This document shows, in pieces, positions 32,707-33,976 of a stretch of 33,976 nucleotides of DNA (its first letter is position 1; the number at the start of each line of letters is the position of its first letter). A model generated the notes under the pieces. That model worked only from the letters and a program-made list of their open reading frames with translations. It was not told where the DNA came from and made no database searches. The translations under genes were made by a program, and so were the position numbers. Origin of the DNA: a bacterium (GTDB lineage Bacteria > Chlamydiota > Chlamydiia > Chlamydiales > SM23-39); contig JAKBAE010000007.1 of the NCBI GenBank assembly GCA_021809325.1, positions 1 through 33,976 on the forward strand. The letters run 5' to 3'.

Positions 32707-33976
32707 TTAGACTAGAGAGCCGGTTTGTTGATAAGAGGATTTGACTTCAACCAAGAAGCCTGTCGACGTTTCTCCTAAAAGAGAAAGGGCTGCATCAGCC
32801 ACTGCTTCAGGATCGAGCAAAAGGCATGTCTCTTCTTCAGGAAAATTGAGGCGGCGCATGGGCGTATTGGTTCTTTGAGGGATGAGGGCGTGGATGTGGA
32901 GATCAGGCCTCTCTTGCGCCCAGCCCTGGGTGAAGTTGACGACGCCGGCTTTTGCTGCCGAGTAGACGCAAGTCCCCGCGCGCCCTCTGGAAAACGAGGA
33001 AGAGGCGATATTGATGACATGCGCTCTCTTTTTGAGCGGAGCGAGCTTGCAGGAAAGGATCAATCCTTGCAGGTTTACGGAGAGCATCTCCTCAATGGTT
33101 TCTCTGCTTTGGCTTGCAAGGGGGCCGGCAAATAGCATTCCTGCACAGTTAATTAGACCGTCGAGAGGGGGCATGCGGGAAAATGCTTTTTGGATCGAGG
33201 CGGGACTGCAGAGATCGAGGGGAGGCTCCGTTCTTCTTGATAGGAGGATCGGACGGGCGCCCTTTTCTCTTAATTTTTTCGCGATTGCACATCCGATGCC
33301 GCCCGTGCCGCCAACGAGCGCATAGCGCTTGCCTTGCAGATGGATATGCGCCCCGGACTTTACTTGATGCAGGCGCAAGCGGAAGAGGTGCTCTGCGAGC
33401 AAAAGGTCGGTTTCCGTTGTGATCTTGATGTTTGATTCGGAGCCGTTGACGATATAAACCTGGTGGCCTGCTTCAATGGCCAGCCGGCAGTCGTCGGAAG
33501 AGTCTCTTTGCCGGGTGCTTCGATGGGCGCCCAGGATGAGGGGGTAGGAAAAGCTCTGCGGCGTCTGGCCCCGGAGAAAGTGGGATCTTTCGGGGATTGA
33601 GTCGATCCGGCCCCTTTCTGGAGCATAAACCAAGGTGTCTGCCGAAGGGATGCAGGTATCGACGGCCCCGTGGGTGAGGGCCATCGAGGCATTTTCCCGC
33701 AAAATCTCTTCCGAGACGAAGGGGCGGACGGCATCGTGGATCACGACCGCTCGGGGAGGGCGGCTTTTCAGCTCCAAAAGACCTAAAAAGGAAGATTCTT
33801 GCCGGGTTGCCCCGCCGGCGACGATTCGGATGGGGCAGGAGGCTCCAGGCAGGCTTTTTCGAACGGCGCCGATCCAGTCGGGATGACAGCTGAGGACGAT
33901 CTCGTCGAAAAAACCGGTGCTCAAGAAGGCTTCAAGGGTGTGGAGATAGACGCTTTTTCCGGCCAGCCGGTGGAAT
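32707..33976 (-). CDS. Cytidylyltransferase-SDR fusion, probable CDP-ribitol synthase (N-terminus beyond right edge)
   Basis: Bifunctional protein cut by the window edge; about 422 residues are visible. The N-terminal part is an IspD/TarI-type cytidylyltransferase: FHRLAGKSVYLHTLEAFL, IRIVAGGATRQES, VVIHDAVRPFV, GQTPQSFSYPLI and DDCRLAIEAGH. The C-terminal part is a short-chain dehydrogenase with GGTGGIG, NIASSS and YSAAKAG (Tyr/Lys pair). The same order occurs in Haemophilus Bcs1/Acs1, which reduces ribulose 5-phosphate and forms CDP-ribitol; that function is inferred here from architecture. The frame continues past 33924 to the edge, so the TTG at 33924 is not the start. It faces the phosphotransferase cluster and could supply its substrate. 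Confidence 0.82.
   Translation of the reverse strand, partial: FHRLAGKSVYLHTLEAFLSTGFFDEIVLSCHPDWIGAVRKSLPGASCPIRIVAGGATRQESSFLGLLELKSRPPRAVVIHDAVRPFVSEEILRENASMALTHGAVDTCIPSADTLVYAPERGRIDSIPERSHFLRGQTPQSFSYPLILGAHRSTRQRDSSDDCRLAIEAGHQVYIVNGSESNIKITTETDLLLAEHLFRLRLHQVKSGAHIHLQGKRYALVGGTGGIGCAIAKKLREKGARPILLSRRTEPPLDLCSPASIQKAFSRMPPLDGLINCAGMLFAGPLASQSRETIEEMLSVNLQGLILSCKLAPLKKRAHVINIASSSFSRGRAGTCVYSAAKAGVVNFTQGWAQERPDLHIHALIPQRTNTPMRRLNFPEEETCLLLDPEAVADAALSLLGETSTGFLVEVKSSYQQTGSLV

Noticed and set aside
32707-33924. Complete gene starting at the TTG at 33924
   Set aside because: The frame stays open and shows IspD-like sequence (RLAGKSVYLHTLEAFL) up to the window edge, so the gene is partial.

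Overview
The window looks like a chromosomal piece of an environmental (non-Chlamydiaceae) member of the Chlamydiae. The evidence is the block PBP2 (about 1066 aa, the unusually long chlamydial form) / rpsB / tsf / pyrH / frr. From memory, this matches Chlamydia trachomatis CT682 (pbpB), CT680 (rpsB), CT679 (tsf), CT678 (pyrH) and CT677 (frr), except that ompA (CT681), which sits between pbpB and rpsB there, is absent here. Species cannot be named from sequence alone.

Layout. (1) 1-43: 5' end of an IS transposase running off the left edge. (2) 133-6081: surface-polysaccharide cluster, with a UDP-glucuronate 4-epimerase (-) diverging from a tightly overlapping + operon: Wza-like SLBB lipoprotein, Wzz-like chain-length protein with a broken kinase domain, and UDP-glucuronate decarboxylase. 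(3) 6025-12670: PBP2 (-), a large palindromic repeat, tRNA-Gly, then rpsB-tsf-pyrH-frr. (4) 12807-15990: tRNA-Glu and tRNA-Lys, followed by a tyrosine recombinase, DinD and a zeta-toxin-like protein that lacks a P-loop; this looks like an island left end at tRNA-Lys. (5) 16093-21891: a compact + operon for electron transfer, encoding cytochrome b fused to cytochrome c, a ResB-CcsA fused haem lyase, a Rieske protein, a small cytochrome c, and an outer-membrane barrel-like protein with a haem motif. (6) 21948-24176 (-): protein made of about 30 seventeen-residue repeats. (7) 24318-25849 (-): family-5-like uracil-DNA glycosylase plus an outer-membrane barrel protein. (8) 25922-26836 (+): exported alpha/beta hydrolase. 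(9) 26808-29891 (-): cyclase-family hydrolase, umuD, umuC and an FkbM methyltransferase. (10) 29932-33976: second surface-polymer cluster, with a CDP-glycerol/ribitol phosphotransferase-like protein, two tandemly duplicated glycosyltransferase-like genes, a large palindrome, and (-) a cytidylyltransferase-SDR fusion resembling CDP-ribitol synthase, cut by the right edge.

How the genes fit together. Regions 2 and 10 both supply activated sugars or polyols and export or transfer functions for surface glycans: UDP-GalA and UDP-xylose in one, a ribitol/glycerol-phosphate polymer in the other. Region 5 is the most striking: a quinol-oxidising bc-type complex, its own cytochrome-c maturation lyase, a small soluble carrier and an outer-membrane c-type protein lie in one operon with near-zero spacing, suggesting an electron route from the quinone pool toward the outer membrane. 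DinD and UmuDC are both SOS-type genes in other bacteria; here they lie in different modules and no LexA gene is in the window.
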